Shown here one piece after another: positions 12,079 to 12,865 of a DNA stretch of 12,865 nucleotides. The notes under the pieces were generated by a model, which did not search any database, was not told where the DNA came from, and saw only the letters and a list, made by a program, of their open reading frames with translations. The translations under genes were made by a program, and so were the position numbers. Position 1 is the stretch's first letter, and the number at the start of each line of letters is the position of its first letter. This DNA is from Clostridia bacterium (GTDB lineage Bacteria > Bacillota > Clostridia > Oscillospirales > CAG-272): positions 1 to 12,865 of the forward strand of contig CAAGGQ010000195.1 in assembly GCA_900769475.1 (NCBI GenBank), given 5' to 3'.

Positions 12079-12865
12079 TTATGCTTCCCCCTTGCTAAGA
12101 GTTTTGCGGATCGTTTGCTTCCAGTCCTCCAAAGGTAGGGTCCGGATCTCGCAGGAGCCGATCTCCTCAACCCATACCACCGAGATGTTGGAGCCGCTCC
12201 GCTTTTTATCGTGGGCAGACAGCGTCAGAATGGCTTCCAGATCCCCCTCCACCCGGGTGGGAAGCCCCAGGGATGCCAGCACGGGGAGCAATCTTGCCTG
12301 CACCCGCTCCGAGCACATGGGGATCATGCCCAGCGCCACACACTCGCCGTGGTAAAGGCCGTTCAGTCCGCTCTCGGACTCAATGCCGTGTCCCAGGGTG
12401 TGGCCAAAATTGAGGATACGGCGCAATCCGCTTTCCTTTTCATCGGCTTCCACCACGGTCTTTTTGATCAAGAGTGCCCTTTCGACTACGGTCTCCAGGG
12501 TCTCTTCGGTTACGCCCTGTTCAATGATGGAAAAGAGCTCGGCATCCGAAGTCAAGGATTCCTTGAGGGCCTCGGCCATGCCGTTTGCGATCTGGCGAGG
12601 AGGCAGCGTCTTGAGCACGTTGGGATCAATGAGCACCCGCTTGGGCTGGTGGAAAGCCCCCACGATGTTCTTTACGTTGGAGAAATCCACGGCCACCTTG
12701 CCGCCGATGGAGGAATCCACCTGGGACAGGAGGGTGGTGGGAATATTATAGAAATCCACGCCCCGCATATAGGACGCGGCACAAAAGCCGGCCAGATCGC
12801 CCATCACTCCACCGCCCACGGCCACCACGCAATCCGAGCGGGTAAAATGATGCTCCAGCATGGTG
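12079..12865 (-). CDS. aroB: 3-dehydroquinate synthase, 5' end outside window
   Basis: Makes 3-dehydroquinate from DAHP, with NAD and a divalent metal. The visible 261 codons cover the second part of the enzyme; about 90-100 N-terminal residues lie beyond the window edge, so the ATG at 12861 is internal. Signatures are AVGGGVMGDLAGF (NAD loop), PTTLLSQVDSSIGGKVAVDF, KNIVGAFHQP, MAEALKESL, and the metal site NFGHTLGHGIE with a later YHGECVALGM. The C-terminal HDKKRSGSNI is typical of the family. It is the first visible gene of the leftward operon; the promoter is not in the window. Confidence 0.95.
   Translation of the reverse strand, partial: TMLEHHFTRSDCVVAVGGGVMGDLAGFCAASYMRGVDFYNIPTTLLSQVDSSIGGKVAVDFSNVKNIVGAFHQPKRVLIDPNVLKTLPPRQIANGMAEALKESLTSDAELFSIIEQGVTEETLETVVERALLIKKTVVEADEKESGLRRILNFGHTLGHGIESESGLNGLYHGECVALGMIPMCSERVQARLLPVLASLGLPTRVEGDLEAILTLSAHDKKRSGSNISVVWVEEIGSCEIRTLPLEDWKQTIRKTLSKGEA

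Noticed and set aside
12078..12170. 31-codon N-terminal extension of aroC
   Set aside because: The extra residues lie within aroB, are basic and unlike chorismate synthases. The GTG at 12077 gives the normal family N-terminus and follows a ribosome site.

Overview
The window looks like one end of a contig from an anaerobic Bacillota (Clostridia-type) bacterium. Pointers are strong AGGAGG-type ribosome sites, two near-perfect sigma-A promoters, a large serine integrase with a Clostridia-style layout, and an aldo/keto reductase carrying two [4Fe-4S] clusters. No 16S or other marker is present, so the species cannot be named. Bases 1-19 match the 3' end of the Illumina TruSeq adapter, so the true sequence starts near base 20 and the contig breaks there.

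Bases 20 to about 4899 are one end of an integrated mobile element, most likely a prophage, visibly more AT-rich than the right half. Eight tightly packed, mostly overlapping small genes run leftward (early genes of unknown function, two with zinc-ribbon cysteine patterns). They diverge from a rightward lysogeny module: an XRE-family repressor, a surface lipoprotein with one InlB-type B-repeat, and a large serine integrase. The region between (1838-2120) holds a perfect consensus promoter on each strand. The two promoters face each other and lie among repeated GTTCA/TGAAC half-sites, which looks like a lysis-lysogeny switch.

The integrase runs into a 123-base repeat. Its last seven codons and stop lie inside the repeat, and the stop is in the loop of a terminator hairpin. 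A second copy follows after 22 bases. Each copy carries three hairpins, and together they separate the element from the chromosome and act as terminators between convergent genes. Next comes a leftward XRE-family regulator with its own promoter and a 16-base palindrome upstream.

From 6176 to the right edge is a GC-richer leftward seven-gene operon: aroB (cut by the window edge), aroC, an aroE-aroK fusion, aroQ, an aldo/keto reductase with ferredoxin domain, a cytoplasmic sialidase-like BNR protein and an N-acetylneuraminate lyase. Gaps or overlaps between neighbours are at most 20 bases, and a long hairpin follows the last gene. The first four genes make five enzyme activities of the shikimate pathway to chorismate; DAHP synthase and EPSP synthase (aroA) are not in the window. 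The last three genes look like a sugar-acid (possibly sialic acid) side module sharing the transcript, and their link to aromatic biosynthesis is not explained by the sequence.
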